A stretch of DNA of 64,000 bases from Blastocystis hominis (taxonomy: Eukaryota; Sar; Bigyra; Opalinata; Blastocystidae), in assembly GCF_000151665.1 (NCBI RefSeq), contig NW_013171815.1, positions 571,153 through 635,152 of the forward strand, in the 5' to 3' direction. Below the pieces are notes generated by a model that did no database searches, was not told where the DNA came from, and saw only the letters and a program-made list of their open reading frames with translations. Position numbers and translations under genes: made by a program. Positions 45,020 through 56,459 of this stretch are shown in pieces (the stretch's first letter is position 1; every line of letters begins with the position of its first letter).

Positions 45020-45871
45020 CTTTGACGAGGCTTATATGAATATAGCAAAAGCAATATGGGGTAATTCAAGCAAATCTATAAGAGTATTATCACCGCGGGG
45101 AACATGGTAGTTCTTGATACTTTTTGGGGTCATTCGGCTTTGTGAAATCGTGGAAACTATTGTGTAGAATGGGTATTACGATGAGTCGAAATGGGTCTGG
45201 ACCAATAGTTGCTAAGATGCTTACGAGGCATGCTAGGTTTTGGCTTGAATTGGAAGACTCAGAGGGAATGACTCACTCCACTGAAGTGGCGGCATTCTCT
45301 GATTTTTGTTAATCTTGGGATTGCTTCCACAAGAAATACACCTCTTTCACAGTTTTTGTACAAAATGGGAACACTTTTGGTACACTGTTATGAATTGCGC
45401 AATGTGAAGATTTTCATATTGTATAGTACTGATAGGAAAATTGATGTCGAAAACTGGAGGGGAGTTGGTGGGATGTTGCTAGGTAATCAAGGAATCACAT
45501 ATTTACAATCGATCTCAAAAGGATTTCATTATATTTTTTATTAAAAAAGAGTGGATTCCTCTGCGAGACTGCAGGATGAGACACATTTGGGAGGGTTATT
45601 GACTTTTTGAATCAAATATTACTTATTATTATTATTATTATTATTAACGACTATAACATAATTATGAACATCATATCCATTAATATTCACTCCTTGCTGT
45701 GAACGTGTTCAAAACAAAAGAAAAAACTACACGTTTGTTAATATCCACATCAGCAACAACCATATTTTTACCCCGCAATCCACTTTCCCGAACAAACACC
45801 GCACATACAAACAAAATTAGACACGTGGTGCAATGGAAATATACTGTCTGGACCCTGACCCCTACTACATC
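45020..45871. other. Intergenic region, PFO / pseudo-receiver gene
   Basis: 852 nt with only short frames of no known similarity, an ATT/TTA trinucleotide run near 45625-45648, and a minus-strand TGTTTGTT at 45791-45798 that probably belongs to the downstream gene. Confidence 0.5.
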
Positions 45872-47170
45872 TCACTTCCTTCCATTCATTACAGTCTGCG
45901 GCAGCGTAACCTGGGGGAGCGCTGTGATATGGTTCATCTTCATTCGCGACAGCAATTCCGTCGACTCCTCCACAAACAAATCAATGTTCTCTCGAACATG
46001 CTTCATCCCCGCCGAAACCCTCCGTTTGCCGGTCCTCTCCTCCCCCGACTCCTCGATGAGATTCGGCATCGGCATCTCATTCTCCAATTGATCCAACCCG
46101 CTCTGCGAGACGTTCACCCGCACCACCGTGGGTGGATCTAGCGCAACTTGACTCGGTGTGGGCTTCGGCGTGTCGGGATTTGGGGCGTCCGACGCAGTGG
46201 GGAGAAGGGGAATCTGAAAACACGAAGGAATCGTGAAGTTTTTCTTCGAGAGATACGCCTCGTCGTGCTCCGAAGTCACTACGCGTCACGCCAAGCCAGC
46301 AGACGCACCGTCGATTTGGACGGGGATCCCCACGACCACTGGTGCTGGCGCGTGGGATTTGGAGTTCAACAGCCGCATGACTACATTTCAAAAAAAACCG
46401 CGGTGAGAGAAACCGTCGAAGCGAAGCCTGCGCTTTTTTGGGATTTTCTGGAGGTCGGTCTGGAAGACTTTGGCCTCGTAGACCTCGAAAACGTATTTGA
46501 GAATGTAGTGGAGGAGATCGGCGTCGGTGAAGGGAACGCGGAGAAACGCGGTGAAGTCGCAGAGCGACATTAGGGAGGCGTAGTTGCTGCTGCTGAGAGT
46601 GAGGGGATTAGAAGGAGAGAGGACAGTCCGACAATGATGACAGGAGTAAAGGATAAAAGACAGCGAAGATTTAGAATGAGGTGGTCACCATGCTTGCCGT
46701 AGATGAGGGTTTGGTGGATGAACACGAGGTCGTACTTGTTTGCATTTAGGAAATCAATGAGCGTAAATTCGTTTGAGTATACATCAAAGGAAACCAGGAG
46801 TCCAACTTGCTTGCAAAGGGACTGCAGCATCTCTGATATGTATTTACAATTTACCTAGAGGTCATCTTAACCCCAAAACGCGTACAAATTCTTCAACAGA
46901 AATTAGGATACGTGCAGGTCTTATACACTACAAAATCAAAGGAAAATAAATTCTTACATAAGACCTGTTGTCAACTACATGAATATCATTCGTAGGAATC
47001 AAAGGATCTTCAGAAGCTATGATGTGAAGAAAAAGGCTGGTCTTACGGTTATTATCACTGTAAGAATACTCAGAATCATCAACCATAGTTTCAGAAGATG
47101 GTTCGTGAGTAAGATCCACGTGCATTCTCTTAGAAGGCGGAAGAGAATTGCTCTCGTCTCTTCTATTCAT
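45872..47170 (-). CDS. Protein with degenerate response-regulator receiver domain
   Basis: Five introns (30, 31, 32, 33, 30 nt) give 380 residues. After an acidic, disordered start, residues about 75-220 follow the receiver fold: ARILISVEEF (strand 1 with an acidic pair), YISEMLQSLCKQVG (helix 1), LIDFLNANKYDLVFIHQ (helix 2 to strand 3), TPVIIVGLSSN (strand 4), DFTAFLRVPFTDADLL (strand 5, helix 5). The phosphoacceptor Asp of strand 3 is His and the Lys before the cis-Pro is Val, so phosphorylation is unlikely. The C-terminal half is Pro/Thr-rich without a known domain. A structural pseudo-receiver is inferred; without the fold match it would be an orphan. Confidence 0.6.
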
Positions 47171-47403
47171 TTCTTACACAACACAATGGGAAAAGTGTTC
47201 GGATCCAGAAAAGAGGTAATGGAGATCGATGAAACAAATACTGAGCTGTTATGAGATAGGTGGTCGAAGGGAGCCACTAATTGATCCCTATTAAAAATGA
47301 ACTAAGACAAATACTGAATACATATAGACTCGACAAACAAACAAGCAAATGACACAATACTAACCCAAAACGCAAACACTCACACACTAGGCCTACGAAG
47401 CTT

Positions 47404-49062
47404 CTATGACATCATAGACTTCGTCCGATCACGTATCGCATCAGGATGTCCCGGCAGCAAATGACGAAACCGACACACTCTCATCTCCTGATTGCGACTG
47501 CATACATGCTTATTCAAAAAATCGAAGCAGATCTTGGCATCTCTGGGAGCAAAGGGATTGGTTTCGAGTGGGTCGCAGGGTCGCAATTGAAACTTCCGGA
47601 TTTCCTCCTCGCTCAGCAGCCCGTTCCGATACCGATCCGCGATCGCGTCCGGATGGTTCGGAACGAGGTGACGGAACCGGCAGATATGTCCACTCTCCAT
47701 TCGGTGACATCTGATCATCATCCCTGCATGCCGCTTCTACCTGCCCTGGTTCATGTACTCGAAGCACAGATTGCCTCCGGGGATCGCGTGCGGATTGTTC
47801 TCGCCGGGCGGCAGTGGGGTGTCGCTGCGGTGCGCGGAGCTTTTGCGAGGCAGCGGAGATTTGGAACTCCGCGCAGCCAGCGAATTGGAAAGAGGCGACC
47901 CGGCCATGGGGGTCGTGGCTGGCAATTGGGACATTTGGGACATTTGGGACATTTGGGACATAGAGTTGGAATTCTTTGAATTTGATTGACTCATTGGACC
48001 TATCTGACCCATTTGACCCATTTGACCCATTTGACCCATTTGGCCCATTGGACCCATTGGACCCATTGGACCGATGGAATTGAGGGAGCTGGTGGAGGCG
48101 ATGGAGCCGGTGGAGTCGAGGAATCGGCGTTTCTCGATGGGCACGCCATGCCGCGATCCCGTTCGATTCAGCAAAGGAGGCGGCGACCCCGCACGATCCA
48201 TCAAGTTCATCCGATCCATTCGATCCATTCGATCCATTCGATCCATTCGATCCATTGGACTCATCCCTTCGTACTGCATTTCTGAGGCCGTTCTCGCTAG
48301 GATCCGCGAGGTCGAGTTCGCAGAACGCAGCGAGCGACGCGGAGGCCCGTACGCCGAGCAGGAAGGAACCGAGTCAAGGCTCGGGCTCGAGAGAGAAGGC
48401 GAGCCAGGGAAGAACTCCGAGGGCTCCCGCGCCTTGTAGACGGGGGGAATGCGGTCGATTCGATCCGAGAAACACGCACACTCATGATCATCACCAACAA
48501 ATGGTTGGCTGGATGAAGTCGCCACTCCGGGGTACGAGTTGTACAGACTCCGAGATATGCGCTGACGTCTGTAGATCGGTCTCTGGACCGGGTAGTCGAT
48601 TTCTGATCCAGTTTCTTCGCGGTAATGCAGATAGGATCGGGTATTCACCGACATGCCAGGGGTACTTGGGTTCTTTACACGATTATAGTAGTCACAAAAA
48701 CCCCTGGCATTGCCCGCTTCGAAAAGGAAGGCACTGGAACCATTCGATGAGTCAAACATGTTTTCACCTAAGAGTAATACAATCCAGAGATGTGTGCATT
48801 CATCGTGATACGCATATTTCGTGTTTTTTGCTAAGGACAGATATGGAAATGCTGGATTTTCTCCAAACACAGCATCGGCAAAATGCGGTAAAACTCGCTG
48901 AGAACTATCCCCAGGACTTTCTACAACAGTGCTGATTTCAAATGGATTGGTTGAAATAGATGAAATCGATTCAGTGTTATCAACGGGAAATAGTTCACCT
49001 GTCGCAGGCCACCGATAGGAGTAGATTTCTTCGGATGGTTGATCACTCATTATGGATAACAA
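47404..49062 (-). CDS. Tandem CCCH zinc-finger RNA-binding protein with Met-rich repeats
   Basis: One 30-nt intron gives 542 residues (538 if the second Met is used). The N-terminal 450 residues are Ser/Pro-rich and disordered with blocks of MDR, MGQ/MGP and MSQ repeats. The C-terminus carries two zinc fingers: CFEYMNQGRC-x8-CRFRH and CFDFLNKHVC-x8-CRFRH, each followed by L-x-P-x-HPDAI. The spacing is C-x8-C-x8-C-x3-H, longer than the C-x8-C-x5-C-x3-H of tristetraprolin. Likely binds single-stranded RNA and controls mRNA stability or translation. The intron lies inside the first finger. Confidence 0.82.
47925..48260 (-). repeat. 9-bp tandem repeats encoding MDR, MGQ/MGP and MSQ triplets
   Basis: Three separate arrays in the CCCH gene: about 47928-47960 (MSQ), 47995-48072 (MGQ/MGP) and 48210-48258 (MDR). 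Adjacent copies are almost identical, so copy number probably varies. Confidence 0.8.
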
Positions 49063-49452
49063 AGACTCTCTACTCGAAATCCTACCTAGTTAACGTATTT
49101 ACCGTCACCAACTCGTATCGTAATCAGTTCAATAATGTTCACTCGGTACCTGAAGTTAAACAAGCGGAATCAAAACTAAATTCCCCTTAATGAATAAAGT
49201 ATATGTTTGTTCACAGATGAGTGGCAGCTGATTGGCTGAACGAATTCATTTAGGCTTTATTTTTATGTTCAAAATGAGTTGAAATTGGAAGCAACTCTCG
49301 TCCCTTACCTTGATAAAACACGTTTGCAACGGCTTTACGTCATTACCAAATGATGATTACAAACAAACAAGAAAACATAAAATTATTTGAGGATACTCTC
49401 CACTTCTGCTGGAACTTTGTGAAACCGGAAATGGTTCTACGAATAACAATTT
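49063..49452. other. Intergenic region, CCCH gene / TMEM209-like gene
   Basis: 390 nt upstream of the CCCH gene and downstream of the TMEM209-like gene, both on the minus strand. It has a plus-strand TGTTTGTT at 49204-49211 with no plus-strand gene before it. Confidence 0.5.
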
Positions 49453-51304
49453 TTACACATCCCCCACATTCTTAAACGATTTCACCGCATACAAGAATAT
49501 GACGATAGCCTGAAACACATTTTCCGCTCCCTGAATTTGAATCCCCTCTGTTCACCATACCGGACGAATGTCCCATCTTTCATTATCAAAATACACATTA
49601 TAATGTGTCTGCGGTGCTGATTCCTCCTTCAAGTAGATCGCACTCCGATACGGCGCAACCGGATTCATCGACAAGAAGAAATGGTAACTCGAAAATTCAT
49701 TGGTCGGCGTCATCGCTCCCCCGTTTCGCGCCAGCGCGTTATCCATATACCACACAAAGAACATCATGAGGATCTACCTCCCACACCCTTCCCTTCCCTA
49801 CCTTCGAATCGCAAATGTTCCCCAAGTCCACATTCTGCCCCTCGTTCCATTCGAATTCCGAGAGATACGGCGACCTCCCCAGCGTCATCAGCCGTCGCAG
49901 CACGAATCCCTTCAGCCGTTCCCCCTGGAACCCCAGCAGAGCTTCCAGCTACGTAGAAATCCCGCGGTTTTCCCTACGCGAAGCTGCCGATCGATCGCTT
50001 TCAGCAGTTTCTCCGCCTTTTCGCGCTTCACTTCCGCCGCGTTATCGCCCGTCCCCGCGGGAGTCCCCGCGGCATTCCACCCGAACGACTTCGAGGCGGC
50101 GCCTCCGAAGCCAAAGAGCTGGGTTTTCTGATTGGCCACTTGGAGAACCGCGGGGCGGAGGCGGTCGAGAAGGTCGGAGAGCGTTTTTCCGGTGTATTCG
50201 ATGTTGTTGTACTTGCAGACGTAGGAAGAGTCCAGATGGAGGACGGTCTCCTCGCGGATTCCGAGCTCTGACTTGAAGAGCTCGGCGTTCTGAGAGAGAG
50301 CGTCGATCTAGCGGTCAATGGTGGAAACGGGGGAAACGAATTGGGATTTGATTTGGGAGTAGAAGAAGTGGTGGAGATTGTCGCACCAGCGATCGAGAAG
50401 AGTCTCGATGCAGAGCTTATCGATGATCTGAGGGTGAAATGGAAGGACAAAACGAACGGAGCGCGCCTTCTCGGTGTTCACGTACTTCGTGTCGATCACT
50501 TTCTCCTTCGACTTCGCGGTTCTAGCGATGAGGAAAGGCGTGCCATTCGATTACGGATAGCTGGGACGATACACGAGCTCCTTTAACACAGGGTCGCCCA
50601 CATAGGTGTTGTCTGAGTGGTGAAAATTGGATGCAGTTCGTACCGGTATTGGCTTTGTTCAATGTCGTGTATTGGTCGATGATTTCTGGAGTGGCGTAAA
50701 TGAGAACGGATGTCAGAAAAAGCAGTGCTACCATCTTCCATTACAGGTCGCATCGGAGTGGGCTTCAGCGATTTCTGCATGAGCGGAGTCAGGAGATGAT
50801 CACTCACCTTCTTTATGAGCGATGAACTAAAGTTTTAGAAAAATAAAATAGACAAGGACTTCCAATTGATCCACTTGGGTTTGGAAGGTTGTGCATCTAA
50901 CTCCTTTATAGGGTTGTATTGCGCCGAATTCTCCTTTAAATCGTCCCAACTTGGTGCTGACACGTCCGAAGCGTAGTTTATTGAAGAATTGGTCAAATAC
51001 GGTGTGTACTCATCCTTTCCGTTCAACTCCTTCCATATTGTTATTAACACCTGTATAAAATACAGTTCCAACAAAAAGGAGGAGAAAAATACTAGGTCAA
51101 GAGAAAACAAGAATTCTTACGACAAACCAATGTAAATGAAAAAATATGATAGCGCCGATTTAGGACAATGCAACCCAGATTTATCAATACTGCAAACGCA
51201 AGCAGAAACCAAGCTCGCACTTGCCCTTTCTTTTGTAACAAGAATCGTCTTCTATGATACTCATACTCCGCTCTAATATATCTCTCTTCACTGTTGGGTA
51301 TCAT
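49453..51304 (-). CDS. TMEM209-like nuclear-envelope protein
   Basis: Ten introns (27-46 nt) give 511 residues. Two transmembrane helices near the N-terminus (WFLLAFAVLINLGCIVL and LFFSSFLLELYFIQVLI) follow a basic cytoplasmic segment. The rest matches the cytochrome-B561-N/TMEM209 family: RPSYP, LDRWCDNL, LPYLSEFEWNEG-like GRSPYLSEFEWN, ILMMFFVWYMDN, FSSYHF, and a C-terminal HYNVYFDNERWDIRPG-ENVFQAIVIFLYA that follows the family's W-x-V-x-x-GRNNLF ending. Animal TMEM209 is an inner nuclear membrane protein near nucleoporin NUP205. The start ATG (51302-51304) lies inside the last exon of the upstream porin frame, overlapping it by 17 nt. Confidence 0.78.
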
Positions 51305-52295
51305 CAAAAAAACAATTACAAAAAGTCCACTCTATTCCCACTCCAATCGTATTCTTTGCTGACCTTGACCGGATCATATCCATACAGAACGATGTAATGA
51401 TCCGTATCCTGGAATCCACTTGTACATTGCTGCAAACAGTCAGTTCTGCTTGTTCGTTCACTTTCGCATGCACAACGCAGTCTTTTGTTGGCTTGTACTT
51501 CACTCCAATGCAGAAATTGGGCACTTGGCCCGAGCCGATTTTGACCAAACATGAAGATGCCAATGTTACATGCTTGACAGGCTTGAACCACAGAGAGAAT
51601 TGCGCATTTTGGAACTCTTCTAAGAATTTAATTGCGTAATTGATATCGTGGAGCTTGAACTGTAAACAGAAGTCGAGCGAGGGCGACTTTTCAGCTCTGT
51701 ATACGATACGGGCTCCCGCGAGGCTATGACTCATCTACAATGAAGCTAACGAACCGCTGTTTACACGATAAACGATTCCTGCGGTACTATACAATGTGAT
51801 GGGATCCAATCGAGACGAGAAAGCCATGTCATCCGAAAAAGCCTTCAGTTTTAGAGAGAGCTTCTTCAACCCTTTTTGTTGGAGCTGCTTTTCCGCTCTA
51901 ATGGTCAAATGACTTCTTACCGATACTTGAAGGAAAATAACGTATTTTCCAATACATTCACTAAATCGACGTTACATGCAATTTTGCCTTTTGAGTCTAT
52001 TGTCAAACTTTCAAGTTTCCAATTCGGAGACCCTTTGTATTGTACAAAAAGTCTATTTAAAATCCTGCCTTTCATTTCTGACGTACTGTCCGCCATAATG
52101 GACTACATGTCATACTTTTTACGAAGAGCTCGGTACGAGTCCCTTAATTGGCCACATCTTCATTGACACTTTTGTTCCAACGTAGTAGTCCTTGAAAAGC
52201 AAGTCTCCCATTTACTCATGTCGATAACTCTTACTTTTAGCATCTAAGTCAATATCCTCGAACGTAGGAGGTGGCTTTGTTTTTCGATTAAACAT
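51288..52295 (-). CDS. Mitochondrial porin (VDAC-like)
   Basis: Four introns (30, 34, 29, 30 nt) give 294 residues to the encoded TGA at 51288-51290. The N-terminus shows the VDAC pattern PPTFEDIDLDAKNLLFKDYYVG, the helix that precedes the barrel. The C-terminal strands GVKYKPTKDCVVHAKVN and NTIGVGIEW keep the spacing of VDAC, the last being a beta-signal. It should form the metabolite pore of the organelle's outer membrane. VDACs end at this strand; here nine more residues are encoded, which overlap the next gene. The start is 8 nt after the Fcf2 stop codon. Confidence 0.85.
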
Positions 52296-52303
52296 AAATT
52301 CAA

Positions 52304-53159
52304 CTAATGACGCTTTTTATGCTTAGGACGCAACCGTTTCGCCTTCTCCTTTTCAACAACCACATCACTTCTTGACTTAAACGCCTCATCTGCAGCCAGC
52401 TCGTCGGCCAGACTCTGCTTCTTCTCACGACGCGTCAACGTACCTCGCTTGCCATCAAAAGCGCCGGCCACGACAGTTCCGATCTACGAATCATCCTCTC
52501 TCGTCTCCACAACCTCGAATTCCTTGGGAAGCTCCTTTCGATTTCGGTCCTACGACTTAGTTCAGAACGCTGAGTGTACTTTAAAGAAGGAAGCAGAGTC
52601 CCAGTAGCTTCGCATGCTGATGATCTCCAACTCACGCTTCACTTCGGGAGTTAGTTCAGGGGTATTCATCTCCCAGAACTTGTGAGGACGGGCTTCGGCT
52701 TGTTTCTGTATGAAATAACTTGAAAACGAACTACTCCTTCGGTTACTTGACGCATGGTCGATTGCATGTTCTCTCGCTGAACAGGAATGGTCGGAGCCGA
52801 TTTCGTGCTTAAATTCATCTGCTATGAACCGCTATGAACAACCCTACTGCGATCGTCCCATCTTTCTCAATTAGATTGACAACCTTCCCCTTCAATATGT
52901 TCTTCTTCATTTCTGAGTTAGTGAGAAGGCCATCTTCCAAATGAGGCACGAGTTGAGAACGTCCCATGTCTTTTACACTTCCTGTTGATAGTCCAAACGG
53001 GTCATCATCATTATCAAATATAATTCGCCGCTAGAAACTCAAAACGCTGAACACACTATCTACAAGTTCGTTTTCCACGTTTTTCTTTTTTGAGTCGAGT
53101 ACAGATTCCATTCGTATTGGGAACAAACTAGGACAGTGACCAGCCTTCAACAACGCCAT
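52304..53159 (-). CDS. Fcf2-type pre-rRNA processing factor
   Basis: Five introns (33, 29, 41, 30, 30 nt) give 230 residues (214 from the second Met at 53109-53111). The conserved Fcf2 domain: KFWEMNTPELTPEVKRELEI, MRSYWDSASFFK, LPKEFEIGTVV, then LTRREKKQSLADELAAD and a Lys/Arg-rich end RLRPKHKKRH. Fcf2 (yeast) and DNTTIP2 (human) work in early cleavage of pre-rRNA for the small subunit. It is the first of three tightly packed minus-strand genes (Fcf2, porin, TMEM209-like). Confidence 0.88.
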
Positions 53160-53429
53160 ACCAATTCTTTTGAATATAGAACTAAAAGGAATAAGTGCAA
53201 TGTCTTATGACAATCAAAACTAAAAGAATTGCCTGTTACACCACAACAATTTGGAAAAAGTAGAAGTGTGAAAGAAATATGGAAGCATGATGATTTATGG
53301 AATACACTGTATAATTTCTCAGCTCCAGTACTAAAATACTTCAAACGAATGTTTATGATGATCCCCGCGGGTTTATTAAGTGTGAATGATTAATCAGGCT
53401 TGTTAACAAATTTTAGCCCTCCACACCTC

Positions 53430-55425
53430 ATGTTGGACTTGTTGCCGGATAAATACAGAGCTTGTAATAAGACCGATACTGTAGAAATACGTCGAGACCC
53501 TAAGTGGGAGTTCAATCCGGAACCTACGACTATCCCTCGTGTACCACCCACACAAAAATAGGGTAACTTGTAGGAATTTACGAGGTGCTGCTCCGAATAC
53601 AACTGTATTCCTGCTATTGTCAGCAAGGAAGGGGATACCTATACCTATAAAGACTACTATCATAACGCTTTGCTCTTTGCGAAAGCAGCCGTGAAGTGTG
53701 GATTACAGATGAAGGACACTGTTACCTTTATTGGCTTCAACTCGCCAGAATATCATTTTGGTTTGCATGGAACGTGGTTGGCAGGTGGTATTACTGCTGG
53801 AATTTACACCACGAACAAAGAGGATTCCTGCAAATACGTTTTGTCGCATTCTGAAACTGTTATTTGTGTATGTCAGTCAGGTAAACAGCTTTCGAAGATT
53901 TTAGCCATCCGTGACCAGTTGCCAAAACTGAAAATCATTGTTAGTTACTGGCAAGATGAGCTTCTTCCCATATTTCATGATGGATTTGCTCTGTGTTATT
54001 CCTGGGAAGACTTTTTGAAACTGGGAATGGATGTTCCTAGCAAAATCATAGAAGATCGCATTAATTGTGTTGTCCCAGGTAGTTGTGCCACGATTATATA
54101 CACGTCAGGAACTACTGGAGATCCGAAAGGAGTCATGTGTTCGCATGACAATTGCACGTACAATGCTTTGGCTGTGAAAGACGTATTTGGATTGTGTGGA
54201 GTAGAGCGAATGGTTGGGTTTCTCCCCTTAAATCATGTCGCTGCTCAGTATGTGGATTGTTTGGTGTTTTTGTACAATCCAATGACCATTTTCATGGCTG
54301 AACCCGATGCATTGAGTGGTTCGTTGATCAACACTCTGAAGAAAGTTCAGCCTACTATTTTCGTATCTGTTCCTCGCGTATACGAAAAAATGATGGAGCG
54401 AGTCAAAATCAAGTTAGCAGAGAAGGAGGGACTTGCCTTGAAATTTGTAAATTGGGCGCGTCGAGTTGGCACTGCTGCCACTCTTTCTACCCAGTATAAG
54501 CATAAGCCCAAACATCCGTTTGGATATTGGTTGGCCAACGAATTCTTCTTCAAGCGAATACGAGAGGAGTTAGGATTGTCAGCGTAAGTTGTCAGTATGT
54601 ACTCATTCGACTAGAGTTCATATTGCAGTCGCTTCTGCGGCGAATCTAACCGAAGATACTCTTCACTTCTTTGCCTCTTTGAACATCCCAATTATGGATC
54701 TATTGGGGCAGAGCGAAGGGACTGCGCCTGTGACCACGTGCACCAATGTAAATCAGCTGTGGAAGATGGGAACAGTTGGCCTGCCTTTCCCAGGAGTGGA
54801 CGTCACAATCAACTCAGATAGCGAAATCATGTACAGAGGTCGCAATGTTATGATGGGATATTTGAAGCAGCCAGAAGAAACCTTCAAAGCAATTGATAAC
54901 GATGGCTTCTTGCATACAGGAGATATGGGGAGCATGGATAAAGATGGATTCTTGACGATTACAGGGAGACTCAAAGAGCAAATCGTAAACACAAGAGGCG
55001 AACGCATTTCACCTGTTGGGATCGAGAACCGTATCATGGAGCTATCGCCTATTATCAGCAGCTGCATCGTTGTTGGGGACAAAAGGGATTATCTCGCTAT
55101 CCTGATTTGTTTACGATGCGATCTGGATGAGGAAGGAGAATCGACTCATCGATTAACCAAAGAGACTGTTGCGTTTTTGGAAGAACTTGGTACGGATGTG
55201 AAAACGGTGGAGCAGGCCATACATGATAGTACAGTGAAGAAATATATAAATGGGGTTCTTGGGAAATATAATAAGGGTGTAAGAACCCAGTCACAGGTAA
55301 TCCGTAATTGGTGTATCCTTTTGAATGAGTTTACTGTCGGAAATGGTGAACTGACTGCTACGATGAAGCTACGAAGACCCGTTATTCAACAACACTATGC
55401 AAAAGAAATTGACTCCCTGTATTAG
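53430..55425 (+). CDS. Long-chain acyl-CoA synthetase, bubblegum type
   Basis: Two introns (33 and 31 nt) give 643 residues. ATP/AMP motif IIYTSGTTGDPKGVM, then LPLNHVAAQYVD, FVSVPRVYEKM, the GQSEGTAP motif, and HTGDMGSMDKDGFLTITGR with RISPVGIENRI. The PxNHxAAQ-like and VPRVYEKM motifs place it near ACSBG proteins. It activates long-chain fatty acids to CoA esters for lipid synthesis. No signal or targeting peptide; the C-terminus has no peroxisomal signal. The stop TAG (55423-55425) overlaps the stop of the convergent E2 gene and is followed 6 nt later by TGTTTGTT. Confidence 0.93.
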
Positions 55426-55932
55426 ACGCATTGTTTGTTGCAACAAAGATACAAACACATGTGTCTTCGGACAGCACTTTTAAAATGTTCATATCCTTTG
55501 CGCCAATCTGATGCAGCCTCACCATTAGCAGGACTATCAGGATTAGGTTCCTGAAGGAGTAGCAAAAGGTTGTTCATCTGTGTTTCAAGAGTAGCGGCAG
55601 GAGAATAGGCACTCGATTGAATCACATTAAGACAGATGCTTCCACTACTAAATACATTTGGATGGTACACACGCGTTACAAACTGGAACTTCGGGATTTC
55701 AAACGGCCACTTATCCTACAAAGTCAGTTAAAATGAATTGAACAACTCCAATCAAGATATCAACCTCAAAAGGAAGACCTTCGTATGCAGTGTCATGAGG
55801 TCCCACGAACTTGATACGCCAGTGTTGAAGATTGTTGTCTACCAGCTGGACATCGAAATAATTTTGTTTGGTCTTTATATCGTTGTATTCTTTATTTAGT
55901 CTGTTCAAAAACTTAGGATTCGTGATCACCAT
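55422..55932 (-). CDS. Ubiquitin-conjugating enzyme E2
   Basis: One 31-nt intron gives 159 residues. UBC fold: RLNKEYNDIK, FVGPHDTAYEGLPFEVDI, KWPFEIPKFQFVTRVYHPNV with the HPN motif, and active-site Cys in GSICLNVI, followed by SPAATL and EPNPDSPANGEAA. It carries ubiquitin or a ubiquitin-like modifier to an E3. The usual Trp before SPA is Tyr, and an extra Ser-Ser lies in that loop. The last ~17 residues (Cys/Leu-rich) go past the normal UBC end and overlap the 3' end of the acyl-CoA synthetase gene. Confidence 0.9.
55432..55439 (+). terminator. TGTTTGTT poly(A)-associated motif (acyl-CoA synthetase)
   Basis: An exact octamer 6 nt past the TAG, lying inside the coding sequence of the convergent E2 gene. 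Confidence 0.65.
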
Positions 55933-56059
55933 CTATATAATAATAATAATAATGTGATTTGGAAAAAATAGGGGCAAAAACTGGAAAGCGAATACGATAA
56001 GATAACAAGTTTACACGATTATTCATTGTTCAGGGGTTGACCAAGAGGTCTGCTTTGCA

Positions 56060-56459
56060 ATGGAAGATACGGTGATTCTTGTTTCGTTGATGGTTGTTTT
56101 GTCTTTTTACCTTCTAGGAAAGACAACATCTCATTCCATGTATCGAAGAGGCTCCTGATAGAATATTCGGGACTCTTTCGCACTCTCTTCGCCAGTAAGT
56201 GATTGGGCCAAACACGAGTCCTAGACAAGGTAGAAAGTATTGACAACGAGAAAAAGGACGACCCCGTTGTATTTCATGTGTCCGAGATAAACTCGGACAT
56301 TTTGACTCTCGTTATTGATTACCTTCAATTAAAGGACAAGTGAGCTTTCATTAAATTGCCAAGCGTAGAAAGCAGGGAGAGATGAGCCTCTCGGATTTCC
56401 CTATCGAGCCTTCCAAGATCTTAGATGTTATGTCCGCAGCCTTGTTTTTCGATTGCTAG
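56060..56459 (+). CDS. Elongin C / SKP1-fold protein
   Basis: The spliced protein of about 110 residues shows the Elongin C pattern: VILVS at the start, ISFHVSKRLLIEYSGLFRTLF (BTB/SKP1 helix), VVFHVSEINSDILTLVIDYLQ, and the C-terminus FPIEPSKILDVMSAALFFDC, matching [20 protein letters not shown] of Elongin C. Introns at 56195-56224 (30 nt) and 56340-56368 (29 nt) are clear. The first exon from ATG 56060 does not join in frame with any GT-AG intron I can find, so its end, or the start, is unresolved. Role: adaptor in cullin-type ubiquitin ligases or Elongin. Confidence 0.75.
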
